A stretch of DNA of 64,000 bases, taken from Paeniglutamicibacter psychrophenolicus (GTDB taxonomy: Bacteria > Actinomycetota > Actinomycetes > Actinomycetales > Micrococcaceae). Positions 38,590-47,088 of this stretch are shown one piece after another. The position numbers were made by a program, and so were the translations under genes. Within the stretch, counting starts at the first letter, position 1. The number at the start of each line of letters is the position of its first letter. The stretch lies in NCBI RefSeq assembly GCF_030812255.1, contig NZ_JAUSSH010000005.1, forward strand, positions 1-64,000. The letters are read 5' to 3'. Under the pieces are notes generated by a model. It was not told the origin of the DNA. It saw only the letters and a program-made list of their open reading frames with translations, and did not search any database.

Positions 38590-41500
38590 TCAGGCACCCA
38601 GGTAGCCGCGGGTGTCCAGGTCCTCGGCGGCCATGCGCGCGGCCAGGGATTTCTCCGCCTCCCGCACCGGCCTGGCGGCGGGGGAACCGAAGCTCTCGTT
38701 GCGGGCGCGTGCGGGGTCGGCCAGGTGGCCGGGGTCCGGCAGCGCGGATTTGTCCGACAGGTCCCAGGCGTCCAGCGCCTGCAGGCTGATCCCGCGCGGT
38801 CCGGTGCGCCGGGTGAGCCCGTGGATCAGCAGCAGCCGGGTGGAGAAGAGCAGCGGCCCGCAACGCTGCTGGGCCTCGTGGAAGAACGTGGCATCGACGC
38901 AGCCGGTGCCGTCGTCAACCGAGATGAACACGACCCGCCGCCCGCCGCGCATCGGCGGGGTCTGGGTGGCAACGCGCACCCCGGCCACCAGGACCTCGGT
39001 GCCGTTGCGCATGCCCAGCAGGTCCGCGGAGTGCGACACGCCCAGGGACCGCAACAGCGGGGCGTGGGATTCCATCAGGTGGGCGGTGACATCCAGGCTC
39101 ATCAGGTCCAGTTCGGTGCGCACCACCTCGTCCAGCGGCGTTGGCGCCGCCCCGATGGCCATGTTGGCAAGGTCCAGGTCCCCCAGCGGCAACGACAGCT
39201 GCCCGGGGATCGGCCGATGGCGCTGCGGCAGCGCCCTGCCCGCCGGTGCCCGCAGGTGCTCGATGAGGTCGGCCCGGTTCCCGCGCCCGGTGCGCGCCTG
39301 CAGCGAATCGAAGGCGCCCAGTGCCGCGAAGTGGTTCAGCGAGGTGCGGGTCAGCCCGGAGCGGGCGCGCACATCGGCGATCGAGTCGTAGGGCTGCCCG
39401 GCCGCCACCCGGGCGATCTCGCGCTCGGAGACCGAGCGGATCCCGCGCAGCGAGAGCCTGATCCCGTACCGCCCCGGCGGCGCCGCCCCCGCGGCCCGCG
39501 GGACCACCGGAAGCTGTGCGGGGGGCAGCAGCCCGTCAAGCCTTTCCACCTTGTAGCCGGGCGCGGAGCGGTTGATGTCCAGCGGCAGGATCGCGATGCC
39601 CATGCGCCGGGCCTCGGCGACCAGCAGCCGCTTGGGGTACATGCCCGGGTCGTGTTCCCAGATCCCGGCCAGGAAGGCCTCCGGGTGGTGGGCCTTGAGC
39701 CAGGCCGAGTGGTAGGTGGGCACGGCGAAGGCGGCCCCGTGGGCCTTGCAGAACCCGAAGGAGCCGAAGGCCGCCAGCGTGTGCCATACCTCGTCGATGA
39801 CTTCCAGCGAGTAGCCGCGGCCCAGCGCCCGGGAGCGGAAGAGCGCCTCGACCGCGGGTTCGGCGTGCGGGTTTCCCAGCAGCCGGCGGTAGACATCGGC
39901 CTGGGCCAGCCCGCAGCCGGTCATCTTGTCGAAGATCCGCAGCACCTGTTCGTGGAAGACGGTGACCCCGTGGGTCTCGGCGAGCGCCGGCGCCAGGTCT
40001 GGGTGGGGGTATTTTTCGGGTGCGAAGCCGTGGCGGTTTTCCAGGTAGGGCTTGACCATGTTGGATTTCATGGGTCCGGGGCGGAAGAGGGAGATGTCGA
40101 TGATGAGGTCGTTGAATTCGCGCGGGGCGAGTTTGCCGATGAGTTCGCGTTGTCCGGGTGATTCGATCTGGAAGCAGCCCAGGGTGTGGGTGGAGCGGAT
40201 GAGTTCGAAGGTGGGTTCGTCGTCCAGCGGGACCAGGGCGAGGTCGATGGCTCCGTTGGGCTGGATGTAGCCGGGGATTTCCCCGGGCTTGGCTCCCCGG
40301 TGTCCGCCTGCCTTGGCGACTGCCTGTGCGTCGGGGTGCAGGCGCTGGATTTCCTCCAGTGCGTAGGTGATGGCCGATTGCATGCGCACCCCCAGGACGT
40401 CGAGCTTGAGCATGCCCATGGGGTCCATGTCGTGTTTGTCGAATTGGCTCATGGGCAGGGAGATGCCGCTGGGTTCGACGGGGGTGCGGTCGCGCAGGTG
40501 TGCGTCGGAGAGGATGACGCCGCAGGGGTGCATGGAGATGTGGCGGGGCAGCCGGTCGAGGCGTTCGGTGAGGTCCACGAGCAGGTCGAGTTGTTTTTCG
40601 GTGCCGAGGCGGTCGGCGAAGGGTGCGAGTTCGGGTTTTTCCGCCAGGGCTTCGCGGAAGGAGGAGGCGGAGAAGCGCCAGAGTTGCTTGGCGATCGTAT
40701 CGATGTCTTCTTCCTCCATGCCCAGGGCGGCTCCGGCGTCGCGCACCGCCCCCCGGGCGCGGTAGCCGTTTTGCATGCTCATGAGGCTGACGCGGTCGGC
40801 TCCGAAGCGCTCGAAGATCTTGTGGTAGATCTCGTGGCGCCTGGCGGATTCGACGTCGATGTCGATGTCGGGCAGGGTGGCGCGGTCGCGGGAGAGGAAG
40901 CGTTCGAAGAGCAGGTCGTGGGCCAGGGGGTTTACCTGGCTGATGCCGATGAGGTAGTTGACCAGTGAGGAGGCTCCGGACCCCCGGGCGGCGGAGCGTA
41001 TCCCCAGGCGGGTGATCATGGAGCTGACTTCGGCAACGGTGAGGAAGTAGGGGGCGAAGCCGAGGTCGGCGATGGTGGACAGCTCGGCCTCCAGGCGGTG
41101 GCGCATCGCGGGGTCGTTGGCCTGGGCGGGGATGAGGCGGGTGATGCCTGCCTCGGCGCGGGAGGCGAGTTCGTTTTCGGGGTTGCCGGTGATGCCGATG
41201 ATGTGGGCCTCGGGGACCACGGGGATCGACCATCCGGTGTCGGGGACCGGGTCAAGGCGTGCCCAGTCGGCGAGCGCTGCGGTGTTGCGCAGCAGTGTGG
41301 CGGCCACGGAGGTGTCGGAGGCGGCGCGGGCGATTTCGGTGGCGAGGTGGTGCATGTGTTCGGCGGGTTTGAGCCAGCCCTGTCCGTTGGGCTGGATGTC
41401 GTTGAGGGTTGCCAGGGAGGACAGGGCTCGTGCGGAGTCCAGGACGTCGGCGGTTGCCGCTCCGTCGGGGTCCGCGTAGCGCACGGCGTTGGTCAGTACG

Positions 41501-42159
41501 GGGACGATGCCCGTGTCGGTGGCGCAGCGCAGCATGCGGATGGCGTGTGCGGTGCTGAGCTTCTCCCCCGGGCTGTTCAGGTGCGTGGTGATCTCCACCC
41601 GCAGGGCGCTTGCCCCCAGCAGGGAGCGCCAGGTGCGCAACAGGGTGCGGGCCTGGGTGTAGTGGCGGTGTCCGGTGGCCAGGCCGATGTCTGAGCCCGG
41701 TCCCAGCAGGATGGTGAGCAGCGCTTCCCCGTCGGGGCCCAGTGCGTGGGTGGCCAGTTCCTCGCGGGTGATCCCCACGGCGGGCTTGGCGACCCCGGCG
41801 GGTGTGGTGGGTTGGTGTGCCGCGGTGACCAGGTGGCAGAGGGCGGCGTATCCGGCTCCGTTGCTGTGCCCCCTGGCCAGGGCGACGACGCGTCCGGCGG
41901 TGCGCATCGGCGGTGGCTTGCCGTGGGGGGCGGGGCGGGGTGCGGGTTCGAGGATGGCCAAATCCACCCCGAGGATGGGGTCGATGCCGTTGGTGATGCA
42001 GGCCTTGAGGTGCTTGACGCTTCCGTAGAGTCCGTCGCGGTCGGTGATGGCCAGGGCGTCCGCGCCGTCGGCGAGCGCCGCGGCGACCAGGTCCTTGGGC
42101 CAGGAGACCCCGTAGTGTGCGCTGAAGGCGGAGGCGACGTGCAGGTGGGTGAAGCCCAT
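38590..42159 (-). CDS. dnaE2: error-prone DNA polymerase DnaE2
   Basis: A C-family polymerase of 1189 residues used for mutagenic translesion synthesis. It has an N-terminal PHP domain (FTHLHVASAFSAHYG, LAITDRDGLYG; the metal-site His pattern is altered as usual in DnaE2), polymerase catalytic Asp residues in LPDIDIDVES (about residue 430), the HEQVLRIFDKMTG segment, helix-hairpin-helix and an OB fold (LGMRNGTEVLVAGVRVATQ). It ends in DLDTRGYLGA. ATG at 42159 starts at the PHP domain. A LexA-type box lies in its promoter. ImuA' and ImuB, its normal partners, are not beside it. Codon use changes at about 40010. Confidence 0.95.
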   Translation of the reverse strand: MGFTHLHVASAFSAHYGVSWPKDLVAAALADGADALAITDRDGLYGSVKHLKACITNGIDPILGVDLAILEPAPRPAPHGKPPPMRTAGRVVALARGHSNGAGYAALCHLVTAAHQPTTPAGVAKPAVGITREELATHALGPDGEALLTILLGPGSDIGLATGHRHYTQARTLLRTWRSLLGASALRVEITTHLNSPGEKLSTAHAIRMLRCATDTGIVPVLTNAVRYADPDGAATADVLDSARALSSLATLNDIQPNGQGWLKPAEHMHHLATEIARAASDTSVAATLLRNTAALADWARLDPVPDTGWSIPVVPEAHIIGITGNPENELASRAEAGITRLIPAQANDPAMRHRLEAELSTIADLGFAPYFLTVAEVSSMITRLGIRSAARGSGASSLVNYLIGISQVNPLAHDLLFERFLSRDRATLPDIDIDVESARRHEIYHKIFERFGADRVSLMSMQNGYRARGAVRDAGAALGMEEEDIDTIAKQLWRFSASSFREALAEKPELAPFADRLGTEKQLDLLVDLTERLDRLPRHISMHPCGVILSDAHLRDRTPVEPSGISLPMSQFDKHDMDPMGMLKLDVLGVRMQSAITYALEEIQRLHPDAQAVAKAGGHRGAKPGEIPGYIQPNGAIDLALVPLDDEPTFELIRSTHTLGCFQIESPGQRELIGKLAPREFNDLIIDISLFRPGPMKSNMVKPYLENRHGFAPEKYPHPDLAPALAETHGVTVFHEQVLRIFDKMTGCGLAQADVYRRLLGNPHAEPAVEALFRSRALGRGYSLEVIDEVWHTLAAFGSFGFCKAHGAAFAVPTYHSAWLKAHHPEAFLAGIWEHDPGMYPKRLLVAEARRMGIAILPLDINRSAPGYKVERLDGLLPPAQLPVVPRAAGAAPPGRYGIRLSLRGIRSVSEREIARVAAGQPYDSIADVRARSGLTRTSLNHFAALGAFDSLQARTGRGNRADLIEHLRAPAGRALPQRHRPIPGQLSLPLGDLDLANMAIGAAPTPLDEVVRTELDLMSLDVTAHLMESHAPLLRSLGVSHSADLLGMRNGTEVLVAGVRVATQTPPMRGGRRVVFISVDDGTGCVDATFFHEAQQRCGPLLFSTRLLLIHGLTRRTGPRGISLQALDAWDLSDKSALPDPGHLADPARARNESFGSPAARPVREAEKSLAARMAAEDLDTRGYLGA

Positions 42160-42284
42160 GGTGCCTGCCACTCCCCTTGTCCCGCGGCGCGTCCCGGTCC
42201 CCCGGCGGGTTGCGCCTGCGGGCACGTGCCTTGGTGGTCCTCGTTGCCGGGGTTCGTGTGGCTGGGCGAGGAGGGGACGAATTC

Positions 42285-42312
42285 ATTCTATTAGAACATG
42301 CGTTCTAATCAA
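42285..42312 (-). promoter_or_regulatory. dnaE2 promoter with LexA box
   Basis: On the gene strand: -35 TTGATT (42312-42307), a 16-bp spacer holding GAACGCATGTTC (42305-42294), then -10 TAGAAT (42290-42285). GAAC-N4-GTTC is the LexA box of Gram-positive and actinobacterial SOS genes. Placed in the spacer it would block RNA polymerase. The predicted leader is about 120 bases. Confidence 0.88.
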
Positions 42313-42416
42313 GTCCCGTGGCCGGCCCGCGCGGAGGACTCCCGGTCATCGGGGCACCCTTCCCGACGCTGACCTGCGGCGGGAAGCTGTGCGGTGAGAA
42401 GGCCCACTGGCGCGGC

Positions 42417-43781
42417 CTAGATTCCCTCGTCGCTTCGCAGCCGGTCCAGGGCCACGAGGTAGGCCTCGGTGTAGCTGGGGAATTGCGGGGCCATGTCGCG
42501 CAGGACCTCCAGCGGGATCTCCGCCCTGATCGCCAGGGATGCCAGGTGGATCCATTCGCTGGCTTGCGGAGCGATGGCCCAGGCTCCGATGACGACCCTC
42601 CGGTGCCGATCCACCAGCAGGCCCAGGTCCCCTCGCGGGTCCTGCTCGTAGGTCCAGGGCCGGGCGAGGGTCTCGGGCAGATTGACCTGGATGGACGCCG
42701 CGTCGATTCCGCGCTCCTCGGCCGTCTCCCGGGTCAGGCCCGCGGCGGCGATCTCCGGGCTGGCGAACACCACACGCGGGATCCCGTCGTAGCTTGCACT
42801 TCGTTCCCTGCCCAGGATGCAGTCGGCCACGATGCGGCCCTGGTACTTGGCCACATGGGTAAAGGGCATGATCCCGGTGACGTCTCCGATGGCCCAGAGC
42901 CCCTCGGCCGCCCAGCAGTGCTCGTCAACCCGCACGCCGCCCTTCCCGTCAAGGGTCGCACCGGCGCGTGCCACATCCAGGTCCTCGGCGCGGGGGGCCC
43001 TTCCGGTGGCGAAGAAGACCGCATCGACCACGACCTCCCCGCCCGCCTGCAGTTCCAGGATGCTGGTCCCGTCCTCCCCGCGCCGCCCGCTGGCCACGGT
43101 GCTGCCGGCCAGCACCTTGACCCCGAGCCGGCGCAGGTGTTCCTCGGCGAGTGCGGAGACCTCGGGTTCCTCGCGCCGCAGCAGCCGGGCGCTGCGGTTG
43201 AGCACGGTGACCTGGACCCCGAATCCGGCCAGGAAGAAGGCGGCCTCCAGCGCCACCGCGGATCCGCCCACGATGGCCACGGATTTCGGCAGCACCTTGA
43301 GGGTGTAGAGCTCGCGGTTGGTCCAGGCGGTGATCTCCCCGACCCCCGGGAACTCGGGGATCACGGGGACGGTTCCCGAGGCGATGACGATGTGGTGAGC
43401 CAGGTATTGGTTCCCGTTGGCGCTGAGGTGTCCCGGTCCGGTGATTGTCGCCTTGCCGCGCACCACGGTCGCCCCGCGCTTGGCATACCCCTGCTCCTGG
43501 GCACTGTCGTCGAGGTGCCGGGCCATGTAGTCGCGGTACTCCCGGGCCTTTTCCCAGTCCAGGGCGCTTTCGGCGGCTCCGGCCGCACCTGCCGCCTCGA
43601 TGTTCACCTCGGGCCCGCGCAGGACGGTCTTGGAGGGGACGCAGGCCCAGTAGGCGCACTCCCCGCCAATGAGCTCGGATTCGAAGACCACGACCTTCTT
43701 GCCGGCGGTGAGCAGCCGGTCGGCGGCGACCTCGCCGCCGGGTCCCATGCCGATGATCGCGGCATCGAATACTTCTTCCAT
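42417..43781 (-). CDS. FAD/NAD(P) disulfide oxidoreductase family protein
   Basis: A protein of 454 residues, class I pyridine nucleotide-disulfide oxidoreductase (dihydrolipoamide dehydrogenase / mercuric reductase fold). FAD motif GMGPGG (11-16), redox pair Cys42-x4-Cys47 in GGECAYWACVPSK, NAD(P) motif VGGSAVALEAAFF, second FAD motif LWAIGDV, and a C-terminal dimerisation domain. The usual catalytic His in the HPT-x-x-E motif is absent: the place reads APQFPSYTEAY. Thus it is not a standard lipoamide dehydrogenase; it may reduce another disulfide or a quinone. The start is ATG at 43781. It lies between the two SOS genes, 142 bases after DUF6504, and may be read from the same promoter. Confidence 0.9.
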   Translation of the reverse strand: MEEVFDAAIIGMGPGGEVAADRLLTAGKKVVVFESELIGGECAYWACVPSKTVLRGPEVNIEAAGAAGAAESALDWEKAREYRDYMARHLDDSAQEQGYAKRGATVVRGKATITGPGHLSANGNQYLAHHIVIASGTVPVIPEFPGVGEITAWTNRELYTLKVLPKSVAIVGGSAVALEAAFFLAGFGVQVTVLNRSARLLRREEPEVSALAEEHLRRLGVKVLAGSTVASGRRGEDGTSILELQAGGEVVVDAVFFATGRAPRAEDLDVARAGATLDGKGGVRVDEHCWAAEGLWAIGDVTGIMPFTHVAKYQGRIVADCILGRERSASYDGIPRVVFASPEIAAAGLTRETAEERGIDAASIQVNLPETLARPWTYEQDPRGDLGLLVDRHRRVVIGAWAIAPQASEWIHLASLAIRAEIPLEVLRDMAPQFPSYTEAYLVALDRLRSDEGI

Positions 43782-43923
43782 TGGAGTGCTCCCGTGTTCG
43801 TGTTCCTCGCGGCCGCCGTCCAGGCACCTGCCCCCAGCCTTGCACCTGGCGCGGCCCACGACCAGCGTTCGACCTGTTTCCAGGCCCAGCCGGGCGGGGT
43901 TCCCGGGCCCGGCCGGGCCTGCG

Positions 43924-44235
43924 CTAGGCGCTTTCCCGGTAGGCCTCGGGCATGCGGATGATCCGCCAGCGGCCGGTATCGGCCTGGCGGGAAACCTCGA
44001 AGGTGCGCAATGGGCCCACGCCGGCGAGCTTGACCTGCAATTGCCAGACCTCGTAGTCCACGAGCCCCGGGCCGCGGCCGCGTTCGGCACGCAGCTCCTC
44101 GGTCCACCAGTTCCGTCGCTCGAACCAGCGCACCGGCTCGGCCGCGAGCCGGTACTCGCGACCCTGCCAGCGCATGCGGATCGGCACCCCCGCCGGTGTG
44201 CAGTCAACCTCGATCGACTGGGTAAAGATTCCCAT
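43924..44235 (-). CDS. DUF6504 family protein
   Basis: A protein of 103 residues starting MGIFTQSIEVDCTPAGVPIRM, with RWFERRNWWTEELRAERG and the C-terminal GRWRIIRMPEAYRE. From memory this matches DUF6504, a small actinobacterial family often encoded beside the DnaE2/Y-polymerase mutasome. GGAAGG precedes the ATG at 44235. The sequence after the Trp-rich loop has the feel of a small beta-barrel. Function is not established. The LexA-type promoter shared with dnaE2 supports a role in DNA-damage tolerance (inference). Confidence 0.75.
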   Translation of the reverse strand: MGIFTQSIEVDCTPAGVPIRMRWQGREYRLAAEPVRWFERRNWWTEELRAERGRGPGLVDYEVWQLQVKLAGVGPLRTFEVSRQADTGRWRIIRMPEAYRESA

Positions 44236-44330
44236 TCGCTCGCCACCCTTCCCGTTGCACGGGCGGGCCCGACGCCCTCCTTGCCCCAGGGGCATGAAAG
44301 GCGGTTGCGGGTTGCGCCCGTGCATTCACC

Positions 44331-44358
44331 AGTTTATTAGAAACTTTGTTCTAGACAA
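44331..44358 (-). promoter_or_regulatory. DUF6504 promoter with LexA-like box
   Basis: On the gene strand: -35 TTGTCT (44358-44353), a 16-bp spacer with GAACAAAGTTTC (44351-44340; one change from GAAC-N4-GTTC), then -10 TAAACT (44336-44331). Spacing and box position are the same as in the dnaE2 promoter. Confidence 0.78.
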
Positions 44359-44368
44359 GATGAGAGTA

Positions 44369-44380
44369 GAACATGCGTAC
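44369..44380. promoter_or_regulatory. second LexA-like box upstream of DUF6504
   Basis: GAACATGCGTAC, flanked as TA..TA, differs by one base from the dnaE2 box and flanks (15 of 16 positions shared). It lies 17 bases upstream of the box in the promoter spacer, between the DUF6504 and VOC genes, so it may also act on the divergent side. Confidence 0.65.
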
Positions 44381-44440
44381 TACGGTTTGTTGTTGAAGGG
44401 TTCCCTTGAAGCACTTTCACATGGGCCTATGCTTGGGTGC

Positions 44441-44881
44441 ATGAGCACAGACACGCCCCCGGCAATCACCGCGCTCACCCTTGGGGTGCGCGATGTCCAG
44501 CGGTCACGCGACTTCTACGTTACGGGCCTGGGTTTCCGCGAAATCAATTTCATCCCCGGCGAGATCCTGTTCGTCCAGGCCGGCCACGGGCTCTTGCTCG
44601 CGCTGTGGAACGTCGAATCGATGCCCGGCGAATACGGGGAAGTCGGGCACGGCCCGCTGGCCCCTCCGGTCTCACTGGGCCACAACACCACCAGCGTCGC
44701 CGAGGTCAACGACCTCTACGCCCGGGCCCTGGCCGCCGGCGCAACCCCGATCGGCGCGCCAACCACCCGGGAATGGGGCGGCACCAGCGCGTGCGTGGCA
44801 GACCCGGACGGCTTCCGCTGGGACTTCGTGCACAACCCGTCCTTCGCCATCGACGACGACGGAACCGTCACCGGTGTCTGA
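44441..44881 (+). CDS. VOC family (glyoxalase-fold) protein
   Basis: A protein of 146 residues: ITALTLGVRDVQRSRDFYVTGLGF at the start (as a region), FVQAGHGLLLALW in the middle and ACVADPDGFRWDFVHNP at the end, which is the classic VOC pattern with two beta-alpha-beta-beta-beta modules. The substrate is unknown. It is divergent from DUF6504 and followed 15 bases later by an AAA ATPase gene on the same strand. Confidence 0.9.
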   Translation: MSTDTPPAITALTLGVRDVQRSRDFYVTGLGFREINFIPGEILFVQAGHGLLLALWNVESMPGEYGEVGHGPLAPPVSLGHNTTSVAEVNDLYARALAAGATPIGAPTTREWGGTSACVADPDGFRWDFVHNPSFAIDDDGTVTGV

Positions 44882-44896
44882 GAACTCCCTCCACCG

Positions 44897-45619
44897 ATGA
44901 GGCTCTCCAGCTTGCCGATCCGCCGGATCGCCGAACACGAGCTTTCCCCCGCACCGCGCAACCAGTGGCCCCAGACGCTCCCCCCGGTGTGCCAGCTGCT
45001 GGACCAGGGCCTTGACTTCGGTGCAGCCACGGTCTTCGTGGGCGAAAACGGCTCGGGGAAATCCACGCTTATCGAGGCCATCGCGCTGGGCTACGGGTTG
45101 TCCCCGGAGGGCGGCTCCACCGGTGCGCAACACAGCACCCGGGCCACCGAGTCCGGTTTGGAGAATCACCTGCAGCTGGTGCGGAACATCGGTGCCAGCC
45201 GACGCGGATACTTCCTGCGCGCCGAAACCATGCACGGCCTGTACACCTATCTCGAAGACAATCCCTCCATGCGGCGCAAGGATCCGGAATTCCATACCAT
45301 GAGCCATGGCGAATCGTTCCTCGAACTCATCCTTGACAGGTTCCGCGAGGGCGGACTTTGGGTCCTTGACGAGCCCGAGTCCGCGCTCTCGTTCTCCGGT
45401 TGCCTGGCCCTGGTGGGCATCCTGAAGGACCTCATGGCGCAGGGCGATTCGCAGGTCATCATGTCCACGCACTCGCCGCTGCTCGCTTCCCTGCCCGGGG
45501 CCGACATCTACGAGGTCGGCCCGTGGGGGCTGCGGCACAGCGCCTGGGACGAGTTGGACCTGGTGACCAACTGGCGCTCCTTCATGAACCTGCCCGAACG
45601 CTACCTGCGCCACCTATAA
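44897..45619 (+). CDS. AAA family ATPase (small ABC/SMC-like)
   Basis: A protein of 240 residues with Walker A GENGSGKST (49-57), a signature-like MSHGESFLELI, Walker B GLWVLDEPESALS and a switch His in STHSPLL. This is the architecture of stand-alone ABC-type ATPases with DNA/RNA- or membrane-associated roles (the 'AAA_21/predicted ATPase' group). There is no coiled-coil insertion. It begins 15 bases after the VOC gene and is probably cotranscribed. The function is unknown. Confidence 0.88.
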   Translation: MRLSSLPIRRIAEHELSPAPRNQWPQTLPPVCQLLDQGLDFGAATVFVGENGSGKSTLIEAIALGYGLSPEGGSTGAQHSTRATESGLENHLQLVRNIGASRRGYFLRAETMHGLYTYLEDNPSMRRKDPEFHTMSHGESFLELILDRFREGGLWVLDEPESALSFSGCLALVGILKDLMAQGDSQVIMSTHSPLLASLPGADIYEVGPWGLRHSAWDELDLVTNWRSFMNLPERYLRHL

Positions 45620-45649
45620 AAAAGGCGTGCAGGGCACCTGGCCCTGCAC
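45615..45649 (-). terminator. Rho-independent terminator after the small acidic protein gene
   Basis: A perfect 9-bp stem (45627-45635 with 45641-45649) and a 5-base loop; on the minus strand it is followed by a run of six T residues. It also abuts the AAA ATPase stop, so it may act in both directions. Confidence 0.85.
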
Positions 45650-45669
45650 ACCCGGCAAGCCCCCGGCGG

Positions 45670-45843
45670 TTACTGCCCGGAGCCGGATGGCGCCGCATCC
45701 GGGTCGAAGTCCTCGGGCAGGGCACCGCCCTCGCTCTTCCACTTGGACAGCTGCTTCTCGCTGACTTCGCGTTCGTCGGTGTTGGGTGTCAGATTGTTTC
45801 CGGGCTCTTCGTTTTCGGCCATGTTCCGGTTCTCATCACTCAT
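45670..45843 (-). CDS. small acidic hypothetical protein
   Basis: 57 residues, from MSDENRNMAENEEPGNN to the Gly/Ser-rich end. It is strongly acidic and has no hydrophobic core, so it is probably disordered. The centre (SEKQLSKWKSEGGALPEDFDPD) holds the only Trp. It is followed by a clear terminator, which supports that it is a real gene. No family was recognised. Confidence 0.65.
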   Translation of the reverse strand: MSDENRNMAENEEPGNNLTPNTDEREVSEKQLSKWKSEGGALPEDFDPDAAPSGSGQ

Positions 45844-45923
45844 GAGGCCCACGCTAGCTGTTTCGTGGAGTGCAGGCCAGCCATCCGTCGGCCTCCGCGC
45901 GCCGCACGAAGCCGCGCAGGCAT

Positions 45924-46745
45924 TCAGTCCATCTTTGCCAAGCGGGACTTGGCGATCTGGAAAAGCCCGTAGCACCCCAGGCCAACGCCGATGAAGACCA
46001 ACGCGTAAACGCCGAAGGGTTGGCTGCGCAGCGCCTTGAGCGCACCATCGAGCCCCGTGGATTCCTCGGGGTCCGCCTGCACCGTGGCAACGATGACCAG
46101 CAGCCCGACCAGGAACAGTGCCACGCCCTTGGCAACGTAGCCCAAGACGCCCAGCACCAGGGTTCCTTGCTGCAGCGCCTTGGAGACGGGCAGGGACAGC
46201 TGCTTGGCAAACGACTTCAAGATGCCCCTGGCCACAAAGACGATTCCGGCCACGGCGACGCCCGCGCCGATGAGCAGCAAGAGCGCGGGGCCGAAGGGCA
46301 TGGACATGATGCCGGCCGTGGCGTCACTGGTGGACTCGCCGCTGTCCTTGCGGTTGCCCAAGGCAAAGGAGCCGAACCCCACGGCGAGCGCGAGAAACAC
46401 GATGCCCTGGCCGGCGGCGGACAGCTTTTTGCCCAGCTTCGTCCTTGCCGGTGCGCGGCGGTATCCAAAAAGGACTTCGCTTATCTGCCACAGCCCCAGG
46501 GCCAGGCAAGCGGTGCTGCCGATCCACACCAGAGCATACCCGGCAGGTTGGGCCGCCAGCTGTGCCATCGCGCCGCTCTGCTCGGCATCCTTGGAATCCC
46601 CGAAGGCCAGCCTGACCGCAATGATCCCGACCAGGACGTGCAACAGGCCGCTGACGGCAAAGCCGGCCCTGGCGGCAATCACGAATGCCCGGGAATTCGA
46701 GGCATCCTCGGCGGCGTTGGCAACGTCGTTCAGTTCCTTCTTCAT
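45924..46745 (-). CDS. DUF1206 membrane protein
   Basis: A protein of 273 residues with six membrane helices arranged as three repeated pairs, the DUF1206 layout. Repeat features are ARAGFAVSGLLHVLVGIIAV, then similar (A-x-G-x-x-F-x-A-L) segments at about residues 110 and 200. GGGGGA lies 6 bases before ATG 46745. The family is widespread in Actinobacteria and Proteobacteria and has no established function. Confidence 0.9.
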   Translation of the reverse strand: MKKELNDVANAAEDASNSRAFVIAARAGFAVSGLLHVLVGIIAVRLAFGDSKDAEQSGAMAQLAAQPAGYALVWIGSTACLALGLWQISEVLFGYRRAPARTKLGKKLSAAGQGIVFLALAVGFGSFALGNRKDSGESTSDATAGIMSMPFGPALLLLIGAGVAVAGIVFVARGILKSFAKQLSLPVSKALQQGTLVLGVLGYVAKGVALFLVGLLVIVATVQADPEESTGLDGALKALRSQPFGVYALVFIGVGLGCYGLFQIAKSRLAKMD

Positions 46746-47088
46746 GCGGGTCCCCCTTGGCTGCGCCCACTCGGGGAGCTGCGTGTCGATAACGACATCC
46801 TGCCACTGTTCGGGCCGGACGCAATACGTTTCCCCCCCATCCCCGAACTCGGCGGAGTCAACAACCTGAACCTTCCGGTCACGGGCCTGGAACGCAGCCG
46901 CACCTGGCGGGCCGGCAGGCCCGGTTTTCGGCAGCTGATGGAAGTCGGCAACGAGAACCACTCCGTCGGGCTGGCCACGCAGCATCCGCGCAGAGGACCC
47001 GGGCCGGGCCTGCGGCTCGACCGGACGGGCACAATCCACGCCTCCACTGCTGGCCATGAGCCCGGCACAACGCACCGCGGCAGGACCG
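46746..47088. other. 343-bp gap with no gene seen
   Basis: Lies between the DUF1206 and arfB genes, both on the minus strand. The minus frame of DUF1206 is open upstream through much of it, but codon use and lack of a ribosome site argue against coding. It probably holds the DUF1206 promoter; no clear hexamers stand out. Confidence 0.5.
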
